A DNA stretch of 64,000 nt, from contig JAFDVZ010000009.1 of NCBI GenBank assembly GCA_018268715.1, positions 62,001 to 126,000 on the forward strand, read 5' to 3'. This DNA comes from Acidobacteriota bacterium. Its GTDB lineage: Bacteria > Acidobacteriota > Terriglobia > Bryobacterales > Bryobacteraceae. The notes under the pieces are model-generated. The model saw nothing but the letters and a program-made list of their open reading frames with translations. It did not search any database and was not told the origin of the DNA. The translations under genes and the position numbers were made by a program. Below are positions 8,345 through 16,898 of this stretch, in pieces (positions within the stretch are counted from its first letter, which is position 1; each line of letters starts with the position of its first letter).

Positions 8345-8629
8345 TTGAGGGCTCTGTTGGCGAGCCCGGCGGCGCTCGACCTCTTCACCTGGCTCTCGTA
8401 GCGCTGCTTCACTGCTCGCGGTCGAGAACGGGTTCCGCTCTTCGGCGAATTCGGTCTTGTCAGCCAACTCGGAAGCGCCGACTACGCGCGTCCGCGGAAG
8501 TTCCGCGAGAAATTGGAGGGATGGCTCAAGCTGGTTCGGGCAACGTGGCCCGACTGTCCGGCGCACATCGACCAGAACGGAATCGCGTTGGTTGTAGATC
8601 GATCACTTGCAGTGATTCCGGCTCAGTGA
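8342..8629 (+). pseudogene. C-terminal remnant of plasmid replication initiator RepA
   Basis: The frame reads SLRALLASPAALDLFTWLS, a TAG stop, then RCFTARGRERVPLFGEFGLV, SQLGSADYARPRKFREKLEG, WLKLVRATWPDCPAHI and ends at TGA 8627-8629. This matches the conserved C-terminal region of plasmid-encoded RepA proteins (LRxSPxALDxYxWLxYR; KFREKLxxWL; WPxCPAxI). The stop replaces the usual Tyr, and no N-terminal region remains. About 96 of the usual 300 or so codons are left. It is non-functional and shows that plasmid DNA entered this locus. Confidence 0.78.
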
Positions 8630-8672
8630 TCGGCCTTGAACTTGGCGCGACGGCCGAGCCGGCAGCCGGCCA

Positions 8673-9095
8673 CTACGGCGTCAGGAAACTCTCGATGCTC
8701 GCGGATGTCCAGGTCGCAACGCCGCAACCAAAGAAATCAGTGTCCTCCGTCCAGATCGGGCAACCAAGCGCCAAGGCCGCGGCGAGAATCGGCCAGTCGT
8801 CCGGGTCCCGCGATGCCAGCCGCTTTCGAGCCTCGGTTTCAAACTCGGCGTAGACCTCGCGACTCACCACTGCCCCGAGCGCGGCAAGTGATCGCAACAA
8901 GCGCAGTGCCTTCCCAGGTTCGCCACCGCGCTTGATTACAAGTGCTGCCAAGTGCTCCTCAGCCTCTGCAAGTGCTGTTTCTGGAATGAAGAAGGAGATG
9001 AGGTCGGCATGCGCCTCAAGCAGGCGACGAACGCGCTGTCCCAAGACCGCGCGAACCAGAATGTTGGCGTCCAGCACCAGAGCCTTACTTGGCAT
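8673..9095 (-). CDS. vapC: PIN-domain ribonuclease toxin, VapC-like
   Basis: The 140-residue product has a complete PIN fold: the first acidic residue at Asp9 in ALVLDANILVRAVLG, Glu39 and Glu44 in PETALAEAEEH, then DPDDWPILAAALALGCPIWT with Asp99/Asp100, and EDTDFFG with Asp118/Asp120. The cluster would bind Mg2+ and cleave RNA. Its ATG overlaps the antitoxin gene by 11 bp. Unlike the neighbouring HigBA pair, all key residues are intact, so this system should be active. The symbol is by family, not proven target. Confidence 0.85.
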   Translation of the reverse strand: MPSKALVLDANILVRAVLGQRVRRLLEAHADLISFFIPETALAEAEEHLAALVIKRGGEPGKALRLLRSLAALGAVVSREVYAEFETEARKRLASRDPDDWPILAAALALGCPIWTEDTDFFGCGVATWTSASIESFLTP

Positions 9096-9363
9096 TTCGC
9101 TTTAGTTCGCGGCTGGCGCGACGGATCTCTCTGTACTCCTGCATAAGCTCGTCTTCGGGCGCACCCCACGCCGCGATCATCGCATCGAGTTCTTTAGCCG
9201 CCGCCCGCATGGCATCCACCTCGGCCTTTCGGCTCTTCTTTTGGGCAGGAATATAGAAGCCGAGGGTCTCGCCGTGCCGGGTGATGGCAAGTGGCTTTCC
9301 AGCCTCTAGGTAGCCCGCGAGGTTCTCGCGAAACTCACGCATGCCGATCTTCTCAGTTTCCAT
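9085..9363 (-). CDS. Phd/YefM-type antitoxin paired with the PIN toxin
   Basis: The 92-residue product begins METEKIGMREFRENLAGYLE, the Phd/YefM DNA-binding fold, followed by GKPLAITRHGETLGFYIPA. A Lys/Arg and Ala-rich helical tail would wrap the toxin. The ATG at 9363 is chosen because a perfect operator ends 2 bp upstream; a GTG at 9384 lies inside that operator. The gene precedes and overlaps the PIN gene by 11 bp, the standard antitoxin-first VapBC order. Confidence 0.85.
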   Translation of the reverse strand: METEKIGMREFRENLAGYLEAGKPLAITRHGETLGFYIPAQKKSRKAEVDAMRAAAKELDAMIAAWGAPEDELMQEYREIRRASRELKRNAK

Positions 9364-9365
9364 CG

Positions 9366-9386
9366 TTGTGTACTCTGCGTACACAA
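9366..9386. promoter_or_regulatory. perfect 8-bp dyad operator of the VapBC-like pair
   Basis: TTGTGTAC at 9366-9373 and GTACACAA at 9379-9386 are exact inverted copies with a 5-bp spacer, adjoining the antitoxin ATG. This fits autoregulation by the antitoxin or the toxin-antitoxin complex. Because it adjoins the start, the transcript must have a very short leader. Confidence 0.75.
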
Positions 9387-10065
9387 TAGCATGCTTACGA
9401 GTCTGCGATCAAACAGCACATCTGTTATCTCGCGTCGAAGCGACAATCGAATCCGACGAGCAGGAGCTGTAACACCGTGTTCAAAACAAGATCGTCAGCG
9501 CGCGAATCGATCGGTTCTCGGAATACCGTTACACGAAGAATCGCGATTGTCTGCACAACGACGGGGTGGATCAGCGCATAGGGGACTAAGGCTGAGCATG
9601 TGCGAGCCCGTGGCCAGCGCCGCTAATCTGCCCTCAGCAGCCTTGCAGCGTCGATCTTGGTCGCGTGAATCACGGCCGGTAACAACTCAGAGCGGTGGTC
9701 GCACTCGTGACCGATGCCGGACGGCGCCCTGGAGAACGCGGGGCCATCATCCTGGCGCCGGAAGTTTTCGGCTGACGCGAGTCCAATTTCACGCGCCCGG
9801 ACCACAGCTGTTGTTCACCGATCGGCAAGGCGCCGTGTTGAGGACACCGGCATCTATCGGTTGGCGAAAGCACGGCCGCATCTCTGCGATCCAGCCAAAA
9901 CTTGACGCTAATTGCTTCCGGCTTCGCTTGCGAGCCTCGCACAATGCTGCGATTCTACGGCTTGCTGACGAAACTGAAGGCTCAAATGGCTAAGCAGAGG
10001 CGCCAATCGTTCCGGTTAGCTGGGCCGTCGTCGAGAAGGAACGGCCACGGTTCGGGCGAGGATCT
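9387..10065. other. 679-bp gap without a recognisable gene
   Basis: Open frames here have Arg/Ser-rich translations typical of non-coding high-GC DNA. No terminal inverted repeat for the adjoining integrase was found by eye. It may be decayed insertion sequence or plasmid DNA. Confidence 0.5.
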
Positions 10066-11103
10066 GTGCTCGAAGTGATCCCCGCGGTTTTGGCCGGGCT
10101 TCGAAGCCTGCTTGCTTCTCGCGCCAGTCTCATGCTGGAGAACCTCGCCCTCCGTCAGCAGGTCGCAGTTTTGAAGCGCAAACGGCCACAGCCACGGCTG
10201 AGCGCCGGCGACCGTCTGTTCTGGCTGACGCTTCGCAAGATCTGGTCGCGTTGGGCAACTGCGTTAGTCATTGTCAAACCCGCCACCGTGGTCGGCTGGC
10301 ATCGGAGCGGCTTCCGGCTGTACTGGCGTTGGCGCTCCCGCCGTCGTATCGGACGGCCCAAGATCAGCGCCGAGGTCCGTCAATTGATCCTCCGCCTGGC
10401 CCGGGAAAACACCAACTGGGGCGCGCCTCGCATCCATGGCGAATTGTACAAGCTCGGGCTCGATGTCTCCGAGCGAACCGTCGTCAGATATCTCCGCACC
10501 GCCCGGCGTCGAGGCCCGAACGACAATTGGCTGACTTTCCTGAACAACCACCGTGAAGCAATCGCCGCCTTCGATTTCTTCACTGTTCCCACCGTCGCAT
10601 TCCGGCTACTATATGGCTTCTTCGTCATCGACCACAGCCGGAGGAAGATCCTGCACTGGAACGTGACCAGTCATCCGGACTCAGCTTGGGTAGCTCAGCA
10701 ACTGCGCGAAGCCTTCCCGGACTCCGGCCCGCGGCGCTATGTCCTGTTCGACCACGACTCGAAGTTCGATGACGGCGTGGTGGAACTGCTGAAATCCAGT
10801 GGACTATCGCCGAAGCGGACGGGAATTCAGTCTCCGTGGCAGAACGGAACGGCGGAGCGGTGGGTAGGCAGCGCCCGCCGGGAGTTGCTCGACCATGTGA
10901 TTCCGCTGAACGAAGCCCACCTGCGGCGGCTTCTGAAAGAATACGTCGCGTACTACCACGAGGATCGCATTCACGACTCGCTGGGAAAGGATACACCCAC
11001 GGGACGGCCCATTGAAGCGCGACCTTCGCTGACGGCGAACCTGACCGCAAGGCCGCGTATCGGCGGACTCCATCATCGATACTCCTGGGCTCCAGCAGCA
11101 TAG
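10066..11103 (+). CDS. DDE integrase/transposase with rve domain
   Basis: The 345-residue product starts with a helical leader (LENLALRQQVAVLKRKRPQP), then a helix-turn-helix (GAPRIHGELYKLGLDVSERT) and an rve integrase core. The catalytic acids are Asp in AAFDFFTVPT, Asp in VLFDHDSKFD and Glu in NGTAERWVGSARRE, in DDE order. The protein appears full length, so the element may still move. It resembles IS3/IS481-like integrase-core proteins common in Acidobacteriota, but the ends of the element are not evident and no target duplication was found. The exact IS family is left open. Confidence 0.85.
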   Translation: MLEVIPAVLAGLRSLLASRASLMLENLALRQQVAVLKRKRPQPRLSAGDRLFWLTLRKIWSRWATALVIVKPATVVGWHRSGFRLYWRWRSRRRIGRPKISAEVRQLILRLARENTNWGAPRIHGELYKLGLDVSERTVVRYLRTARRRGPNDNWLTFLNNHREAIAAFDFFTVPTVAFRLLYGFFVIDHSRRKILHWNVTSHPDSAWVAQQLREAFPDSGPRRYVLFDHDSKFDDGVVELLKSSGLSPKRTGIQSPWQNGTAERWVGSARRELLDHVIPLNEAHLRRLLKEYVAYYHEDRIHDSLGKDTPTGRPIEARPSLTANLTARPRIGGLHHRYSWAPAA

Positions 11104-11269
11104 TCGACCTTTCTGGAATCCACGTTGAGTCAAACGCACTCCGTCGCGTAGCGTCGCCCCCACACTGCCGTGCAGGAGAGAGCGGCCGCTCCTGCGCCTA
11201 TTCGAAGACCGCGATTCTGAAGGTCCTGACCAGTCGGCCCGGCCGTTGCGTGACCCGAGCGCCTCTAAT

Positions 11270-11320
11270 ATCGGGTCTTAACGTCCCTTGCGTGCGCCGA
11301 TTTGGTTTTGGCTACACACA
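11270..11320. repeat. 52-bp repeat, copy 2
   Basis: Direct copy of 7526-7577 with two substitutions and one base missing. It lies 166 bp after the integrase stop and is followed by a hairpin. Confidence 0.85.
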
Positions 11321-11328
11321 AGGCCCTC

Positions 11329-11357
11329 TGTCATTCCGCCATTGTGGCGGGATGACA
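11329..11357. repeat. 13-bp hairpin next to repeat copy 2
   Basis: TGTCATTCCGCCA and TGGCGGGATGACA pair over 13 bp with one G-T mismatch and a 3-nt loop. No T-run follows. It is probably part of the repeat element rather than a terminator. Confidence 0.6.
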
Positions 11358-11769
11358 GGTGCGCGTCCGGCTTCGAGCCTCGGGCCGAGGGTTCCGAAGC
11401 AGAGGTACCGCGATCATGAACGGTACCATCCGACGGTCGGCGGCGCGATCTTCGGCGTCCGGCCAGACGACGCCTCGAATTTCCCGCTTGTTCTCGCGCG
11501 AATTTCCGCCGGATTGCGACCATGATGATAGGACATTGTGGTCGCTATCCGGCGACGCCCATAGTTGAGACGAGGATCGTCGGCAAAGTACCTGCAGGCC
11601 ACAACGAATTGGCGGTCGTGATTTCATGTCCGCCTGAACCGGCAACAGGGGCTCGGTCGGAGAGAATTGTGAGCGCAATCCCGCTCTTCTTCTTGCCAAA
11701 GAGCGAATTCAACTCCGGTTCGCGCGGCGTTCACGATCTGTGAGGGTTGATGGTTGAAGGGATGCGCAT
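11358..11769. other. gap without a convincing gene
   Basis: About 410 bp between the repeat and the secreted DUF1906 protein. Short minus-strand frames exist but lack starts, ribosome sites and recognisable motifs. Confidence 0.45.
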
Positions 11770-13968
11770 CTACGGTTGAAGAGTCACAGATTGGGACCAG
11801 GTTTGACCATTTCCGCTGAAGCTCCAAGTGATACTACCCGGACTACCTGTGGTCGTAAAATTACCCGCCAGCTGACCACGCGCCGGGATCTGGTTGGAGC
11901 CAAACCAACTAGAAATGTACTGCGTGTAGTCGTTGCCGCCGACTATCAGACCTGTAAGGGTCACTGGTTGGCCACCGGTCTCTGTTAACGTAACGGAATA
12001 AGACCAGCTACCATCAGGAGCTCGTGGAACCGGGTTCGGGGCAAACGCAACCTGTAGATTCCCAGCACCGCCTCCTCCACCTCCCGCACTCACCGTCAGT
12101 GAGATGGTGAAGTTGCCAGTCACGCTGCCGTTGAAGGAGGTGGCCTCAATTGTGTAGGGGCCCGAACTGCTCGCTGTGTAGACAATCCGAGAATTCAGAT
12201 TGCCGGCCGAATCATCGTCTTGGGCGACAACCTGGCTATTTGGCGAAATTAGATAAAGATAGGTATCGCTGAAAGTCGTGGCGGTCTCGGTGACAGTGAT
12301 CACGCTGCCTGCGGTGGCCGTGAAGGTATAAAGCTGTGCATAACTGCCGGACCGGTGCGGCGCAAGACAGCCCGGACCCAGCGTTCCATTCAACGTTTGA
12401 CCGCTGCTGATCGAAAAGGCACTACAGCTTGCACCCCCGCCACCACCAGACCCCGTGACTATTCGGCTGATTGGGCCATTGGGCTCATTCGTCTGGTTAC
12501 CCGAGTTGTCAAAAACGTGGATGCCATACCAATAGGTTCCCGCTGTTGGCGGTCCATTCGAAAACGAAACACTGGTTGGGCCATTACCGCTTAAAGTCGT
12601 CGAGGTAATTGTACTCCAAGTGCCTGGGGTGCCCCCGGCGTCTGGAGCCCGCCACAACTCGACTCGGTTCAAGCCGGAACCACCCGAATCACTCACGGTC
12701 GCCTGAATCGAGAACGAACTGCCCACGGCTATGCTATTAGGAGTCACCGTAAAGCTGCTGATTACTGGCGGGACCGTGTCCGCACCGCTAGATCCTAGCG
12801 TCGCAACCGGACCGTCGACCCAGTCTTCATCTATTCCAGAATTCCCTGTGAAACACACGCCGCCATAGCACGTCCCGGACGTGAGCGTGGAGGAAGTTTG
12901 TCGAATTCGTTGATCGCCTGCCCACAAGGAGTCGGCGATACTCGGTGCGCCGGTGACGGTGTGGCAGGCATTTCCGCAAGGAACATGGTCCTGAAAGAAC
13001 CAGTTGAACCAGATTGAATCTGGCGGATTCGCAATGAACGCAGGCGTCCAATACTGGAATTCGGAACGTTCGCTATACACACCGGCGAGATTCTGTCGCG
13101 CATGCATCCCCTGGACCCAGCCGTTGACAAACGCCTGCACTGCACTACGGTAACTGGTGCTCCATCCAGCCTCCATATCGTAGTAGATTATAGTTTGGGG
13201 AGAGAGGCCTAAAGACGCGGCCGCATCGCACGCGCGAGAGGCCTCGTCCCTGCCTTGTTGTGCGGCAGTTACTGAGTCTGCGCTCACCAGGGGAGACGAA
13301 AAGCGGGCGGTATTCGCCTGTGGCCCAACCCATATAGGTATCAAGCCCCACCCCATCGCCGAAACGCTCCTCACCCAAGCAGCATCTAAGGACCCGTTGG
13401 GACAAGACCGCCACCCGAGTGGTGACGACGCGCCGATATAGAACGCGACCGCCTTATAGGGACTGCTGTTCCACCAAGTCTGCATTTGAGAGATCGTAGG
13501 GATCTCACACTTGTCAAATCCTTCTCTATTCTGAATCGTTATCACCACTTGAGGGGATCTTGCTCGGAGTTCGAGAGAGGATGCCGAACTGGTCTTATTG
13601 GTATATTCATTCTCATTCTGGACAGAAGGCACCGGCGCATCCGGGCCCGACTTTGGGACCGGAGTGATATTGGAGAATGAGGCCCCACCGTCAATGCTCC
13701 TCATTAACCGCGTCTCTTGCCTGCAGATCGATTTCCACTGTGCACATTCACCTGTGCGTATCAACAACCAGCCATCCATTGGAGTCGCGAAATCTGCTTC
13801 GATCACCCGCGCTTCCGCCTCGAGTGAATCCCGCGCGTATCTTGTGATGCCTTGCCCCGAGACTGTAAGTGTGGTTCCATTCTGCAGAACATGTACAACT
13901 GCTCCATCAAGGTAGGCCAATCGAAGGCGATGGTCGGCGGGCAACTTCAAGGCAGAGGAGGAACCCAA
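11770..13968 (-). CDS. C-terminal part of a frameshifted secreted protein: BNR tail, DUF1906, Ig-like, PPC-like domains
   Basis: This frame continues the protein begun at 14807; the upstream frame ends at a TGA near 13947 just where this one picks up with ALKLPADHRLRLAYLDGAVV. Domains in order are a last Ycf48/BNR-like segment (DGGASFSNITPVP), a DUF1906 glycoside-hydrolase-like domain (GFDKCEIPTISQMQTWW; YYDMEAGW; GIDEDWVDG), an Ig-like domain (PPVISSFTVTPNSIAVGSSF), and a PPC-like domain (YLYLISPNSQVVAQDDDSAG) with Gly-run linkers, then a final beta domain. DUF1906 resembles Rv2525c, with a TIM barrel. It has no start of its own. Confidence 0.75.
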   Translation of the reverse strand: MGSSSALKLPADHRLRLAYLDGAVVHVLQNGTTLTVSGQGITRYARDSLEAEARVIEADFATPMDGWLLIRTGECAQWKSICRQETRLMRSIDGGASFSNITPVPKSGPDAPVPSVQNENEYTNKTSSASSLELRARSPQVVITIQNREGFDKCEIPTISQMQTWWNSSPYKAVAFYIGASSPLGWRSCPNGSLDAAWVRSVSAMGWGLIPIWVGPQANTARFSSPLVSADSVTAAQQGRDEASRACDAAASLGLSPQTIIYYDMEAGWSTSYRSAVQAFVNGWVQGMHARQNLAGVYSERSEFQYWTPAFIANPPDSIWFNWFFQDHVPCGNACHTVTGAPSIADSLWAGDQRIRQTSSTLTSGTCYGGVCFTGNSGIDEDWVDGPVATLGSSGADTVPPVISSFTVTPNSIAVGSSFSIQATVSDSGGSGLNRVELWRAPDAGGTPGTWSTITSTTLSGNGPTSVSFSNGPPTAGTYWYGIHVFDNSGNQTNEPNGPISRIVTGSGGGGGASCSAFSISSGQTLNGTLGPGCLAPHRSGSYAQLYTFTATAGSVITVTETATTFSDTYLYLISPNSQVVAQDDDSAGNLNSRIVYTASSSGPYTIEATSFNGSVTGNFTISLTVSAGGGGGGAGNLQVAFAPNPVPRAPDGSWSYSVTLTETGGQPVTLTGLIVGGNDYTQYISSWFGSNQIPARGQLAGNFTTTGSPGSITWSFSGNGQTWSQSVTLQP

Positions 13969-14807
13969 GTCTCCCCTCCGTCATTTGTCCTGTATACGGT
14001 GACGCTCGGGCCGTCCACGGTCTCGCAGTTCATAGCGAGCATCCCAGTGTAATTGTCAGTGAATACAGGAAGGTCAATGCTGCACGTTCTCGCCGTACTG
14101 ACATTATCTGACTCGGAAACTCGAGTGAGTTGCCAACTGAATCCACCATCGCGGGTGATGAAAATCTGATCACCGCGCGGACCTCCCGCAAGCCATCCGT
14201 CCAACGGCGAGAGGAAGCGAACAGGATCCCCGATCGGCGGGTTGGGGAGACGCGTCCAGGTCTCTCCGCCGTCGTGAGTAGAATAGAGAACGCCAAAGCT
14301 GAAATTCGAACTGGACACCAGCTTTAGCATCGCCCAACCATGGAACTGGTCTAGGAAATCAACGTAAACGGACCCGGAATATGCCCTCCCGTCGTCGGAG
14401 TCCAGATCGGGGAACGGCTTTACCGTCCAAGTCTTGCCGGTGTTGTTGGTTTGAGCGAGGTAAAGTCGTGGGCCGCCACCGGCTTGACGCAACATCAGCC
14501 ATCCCGTCGAAGTATCGAGGAAGAAGGCGCCATCAAGCAGACTCTCGACGGGACTGGCAGGCGTGATGTCGGTCCATTGCTCGCCACCCGATGTAGTCCA
14601 CAACAGTCTATGATCTAGAAGCAGCCAGCCGGCTGTAGCACCAATTCGCCTAAAGGATCTGATTTGACGAGTACGTGTTCCGGTTGACTCGTTTCCGACG
14701 ACCTGCATCTGCGCGCCGGGCACCTGAAATGCGGCGTTAGATTGACAGAGTGCACTCCATATGGGTACAAGCAAGACGAAGATTCTCGCGCCCGTTGTTC
14801 GCTCCAC
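13947..14807 (-). CDS. N-terminal part of the same secreted protein: signal peptide and BNR/Ycf48-like repeats
   Basis: The GTG at 14807 has AGGAG eight bases upstream and gives the leader RIFVLLVPIWSALCQSNA, a signal peptide. The rest carries repeated beta-propeller motifs: GGEQWTDITP, GKTWTVKPF, GGETWTRLP, GGFSWQLTR and GGETWV, the photosystem-stability/Ycf48 or sialidase type. The frame stops at NDGGETWVPPLP; shifting one base in the GGGTTCCTCC stretch (13955-13975) joins it to the downstream frame without losing residues of the pattern. Either a pseudogene, a phase-variable site, or an assembly error. Codon use is more AT-rich than in the core genes. Confidence 0.75.
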   Translation of the reverse strand: MERTTGARIFVLLVPIWSALCQSNAAFQVPGAQMQVVGNESTGTRTRQIRSFRRIGATAGWLLLDHRLLWTTSGGEQWTDITPASPVESLLDGAFFLDTSTGWLMLRQAGGGPRLYLAQTNNTGKTWTVKPFPDLDSDDGRAYSGSVYVDFLDQFHGWAMLKLVSSSNFSFGVLYSTHDGGETWTRLPNPPIGDPVRFLSPLDGWLAGGPRGDQIFITRDGGFSWQLTRVSESDNVSTARTCSIDLPVFTDNYTGMLAMNCETVDGPSVTVYRTNDGGETWVPPLP

Positions 14808-14862
14808 GCTCGACACTCCTGTACTCGGATAGCGGAGACGATAATAGCCTAATCTCCGAACC

Positions 14863-14899
14863 GCGTCAATCGAAATCGATTGACGAAATCGATTGACGC
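14863..14899. repeat. palindromic and tandem motif upstream of the secreted protein gene
   Basis: GCGTCAATCG (14863-14872) and CGATTGACGC (14890-14899) are exact inverted copies. Inside, CGAAATCGATTGA occurs twice in tandem (14871-14883, 14884-14896). It starts 56 bp upstream of the GTG and could be a regulator site. Confidence 0.5.
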
Positions 14900-15494
14900 C
14901 CTGCCGCTCGCCGTCAGACTCTGTTGAAAGGGGGATCGACAGCTTCTTCAAGCACTTACAGCCCATCCGCGCCTCGACGTTCTTGGTCAACGATAGGTCA
15001 ATTCCGAACGATGTCAGGGGGCGTAGTCCAGCCGACAATCGCACCGTAGACCGCGTTCGCCCACCTTCTCGACCTGGACCTCGCTCAAGACTGAGCAGCC
15101 ATCTCCGGGCCGCGAATCGCTACGATTCGGCGCCAGCCTTCACGGTTTCGCCTACTCTGTGGACCTCCTGTCTTTCCACAATTTCGACGATAGAAGATCT
15201 CGGACCGTCAGCGTGCAGTCCTCAGTAGTCTGCGCTGCGCTCCTCTTTGCGGACGCCAGTGCCCAATCTAGGCGTCGCGACCCTGCGTCGCTGACGGCTT
15301 CATGAACCGCGGAGTCCGAGGTCCATCTTGCGACGGCGGCCTGAGGAAGTCCTGGGACATGGGAAGCGCCGCATAGCTGGAACGAAGGATGACCGTTCCG
15401 AATGGACAGGGCCACCCTCGCGCGCTCAGCCTTGGCCAACTATGCCGAAATGACTGACGCGTCACAGACACCACTGGGACATACTCCGAAAGGA
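14900..15494. other. 595-bp gap, no supported gene
   Basis: A minus-strand frame at 15152-15439 reads like a soluble protein fragment (RNGHPSFQLCGASHVPG) but lacks a ribosome site and any recognised motif. Probably decayed accessory DNA. Confidence 0.45.
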
Positions 15495-16085
15495 CTACTT
15501 ATTATATTCGAACTGCACAATTACGTAGGTACCTCCAATCACCGCATCCCTAGTGCCCCAGTTAAGACCGAGTAGTCTTCCGTTCTTGATATAGGTAGTG
15601 TTGTAATAGAAATATGGTTCATCGGGTCCAGAACATTTCCTCCAACCATTGTCTCTTATAATACGTTGAAGTCTCGGCAACGCAGCTGTTACTGCCACCA
15701 CGTCTCCGCCCTGTGTAGAAGGGTCGGTGAGAGTGAATTTCATTTGGAACACTGGCAGCGTCGCATCATGCCCTTCGCCATCCGCGCACTCACGAATTTC
15801 GACATTCGCCGCAGGATCCTCGGTGGTCCACGGGACGATGCCGTCGAATAGAGCCCCTATGGAACGTTTCTCTGACTCCATTGCCGACAACGCTGCCGGA
15901 GTGTTTGCCTGAGTAGATGCGGTGGGCGCGATGCCTAACTTCACCGGCGCTATAGGGGATGATTGTTGCTGACGAAGCTTAACACCTATCCCACAGATAA
16001 TACAAATAGCACTACCAACAGTGAGAATGCCAAGAGCAGTCTTCACTGTGCGACCGGAGTTATTTCTACTTACATAGAGTGGCAT
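15495..16085 (-). CDS. membrane-anchored protein of unknown function
   Basis: The 196-residue product has a short cytosolic N-terminus, one membrane helix at about residues 16-36 (ALGILTVGSAICIICGIGVK) and a Ser/Thr/Ala-rich linker. An outer domain follows with strands FQMKFTLTDPSTQGGDVVAV and GGTYVIVQFEYNK, and two Cys (IRECADGE, WRKCSGPD). I do not recognise a family. Base composition is lower in GC than the flanking core genes, which fits an acquired gene. It stands alone, with no operon partner. Confidence 0.6.
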   Translation of the reverse strand: MPLYVSRNNSGRTVKTALGILTVGSAICIICGIGVKLRQQQSSPIAPVKLGIAPTASTQANTPAALSAMESEKRSIGALFDGIVPWTTEDPAANVEIRECADGEGHDATLPVFQMKFTLTDPSTQGGDVVAVTAALPRLQRIIRDNGWRKCSGPDEPYFYYNTTYIKNGRLLGLNWGTRDAVIGGTYVIVQFEYNK

Positions 16086-16712
16086 AGAGAGGTAACGTTA
16101 ACATAGCAACACGGCTAATACGGAAACGCGGGTGAAGCGCCGAGCAGCACGCTTCTGGTTGTTCGCACTCGCAGGACAACATTACGCGAGTCCAACTCCA
16201 GAGTCAATATATACCTAAGACGCAACTCTGGCAAGACTGAACGGCGGTTCCTGGGAGACTGCCCGGAAGAGCATAGAGAATGGCGACTTTCACTCCCGAT
16301 GAGGCGTGATAGCCTTCGTCAGGGAATCCTCCAAGAAGAGAGGAGAGAGTCGTTTGGAAAGACCATATCAAATCGAAGATCGCCGCGCGATGCAGCGTTA
16401 TGAGAGCTCGCTGAAGCAGCTTACGTCGCCGCAGTGCTGGTGCTCTACAATGGCAAATCGGCCAAGCCTCTGCATGACTTTATGATCAGTTCGCGGAGCA
16501 CGCTTCGAATCGGACTCGTGGCCGGATCTGTTTGTTTACAGTTTCCTCGATCTTGGCGTAGTCCATGGACGCGGCGGAGAATGGCGCAGGTGGTGGCGGT
16601 ATGGTGCTGAGTTTCCCCCAACAATTCGCTAATGGCACTCCTCGCGCTTACGAAAGTTCTAATGTTGAATTGGGGTCGCCCGTAAAGTACAGATCGAGAC
16701 AACGATTTCTGC
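16086..16712. other. 627-bp gap without a supported gene
   Basis: No frame here has a start with a ribosome site and a recognisable product. The lower GC continues from the orphan gene. It ends at the tRNA-like fragment. Confidence 0.45.
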
Positions 16713-16769
16713 TGGCTCCCAAGCCGGACTTGAACCGACGATGACCCGGTTAACCGATCAATGCTTTGA
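16713..16769 (-). pseudogene. tRNA-Asn-like 3' fragment
   Basis: On the minus strand the sequence includes GCATT, GTTAACCG (the Asn anticodon loop region), the T-arm GTCGGTTCAAGTCCGGC and an acceptor end TTGGGAGCCA. Compared with the intact tRNA-Asn at 38887, the anticodon stem is disrupted and the 5' half is missing, replaced by a run of nine G/C pairs (16770-16778). It is probably a tRNA 3' end left by an integration event. Confidence 0.6.
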
Positions 16770-16898
16770 GGGGGGGGGCTTTCAGATCGACAAGCTCGGC
16801 GGGGGAGTTGTTGCACTTTGAGTAACCGCACAGCTACAAAATCATCTCCAGTGAGGTTTTGGAGGCGGCCCGAAACGACCGTATCTGCTTGATTCTAT

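Noticed and set aside
16770..16778. Run of nine G as a possible phase-variation tract
   Set aside because: It is not inside or just before any intact gene.
16445..16831. Minus-strand open frame near the tRNA-like fragment
   Set aside because: It runs through the tRNA-like sequence and a run of nine G, has no ribosome site and no known motif.
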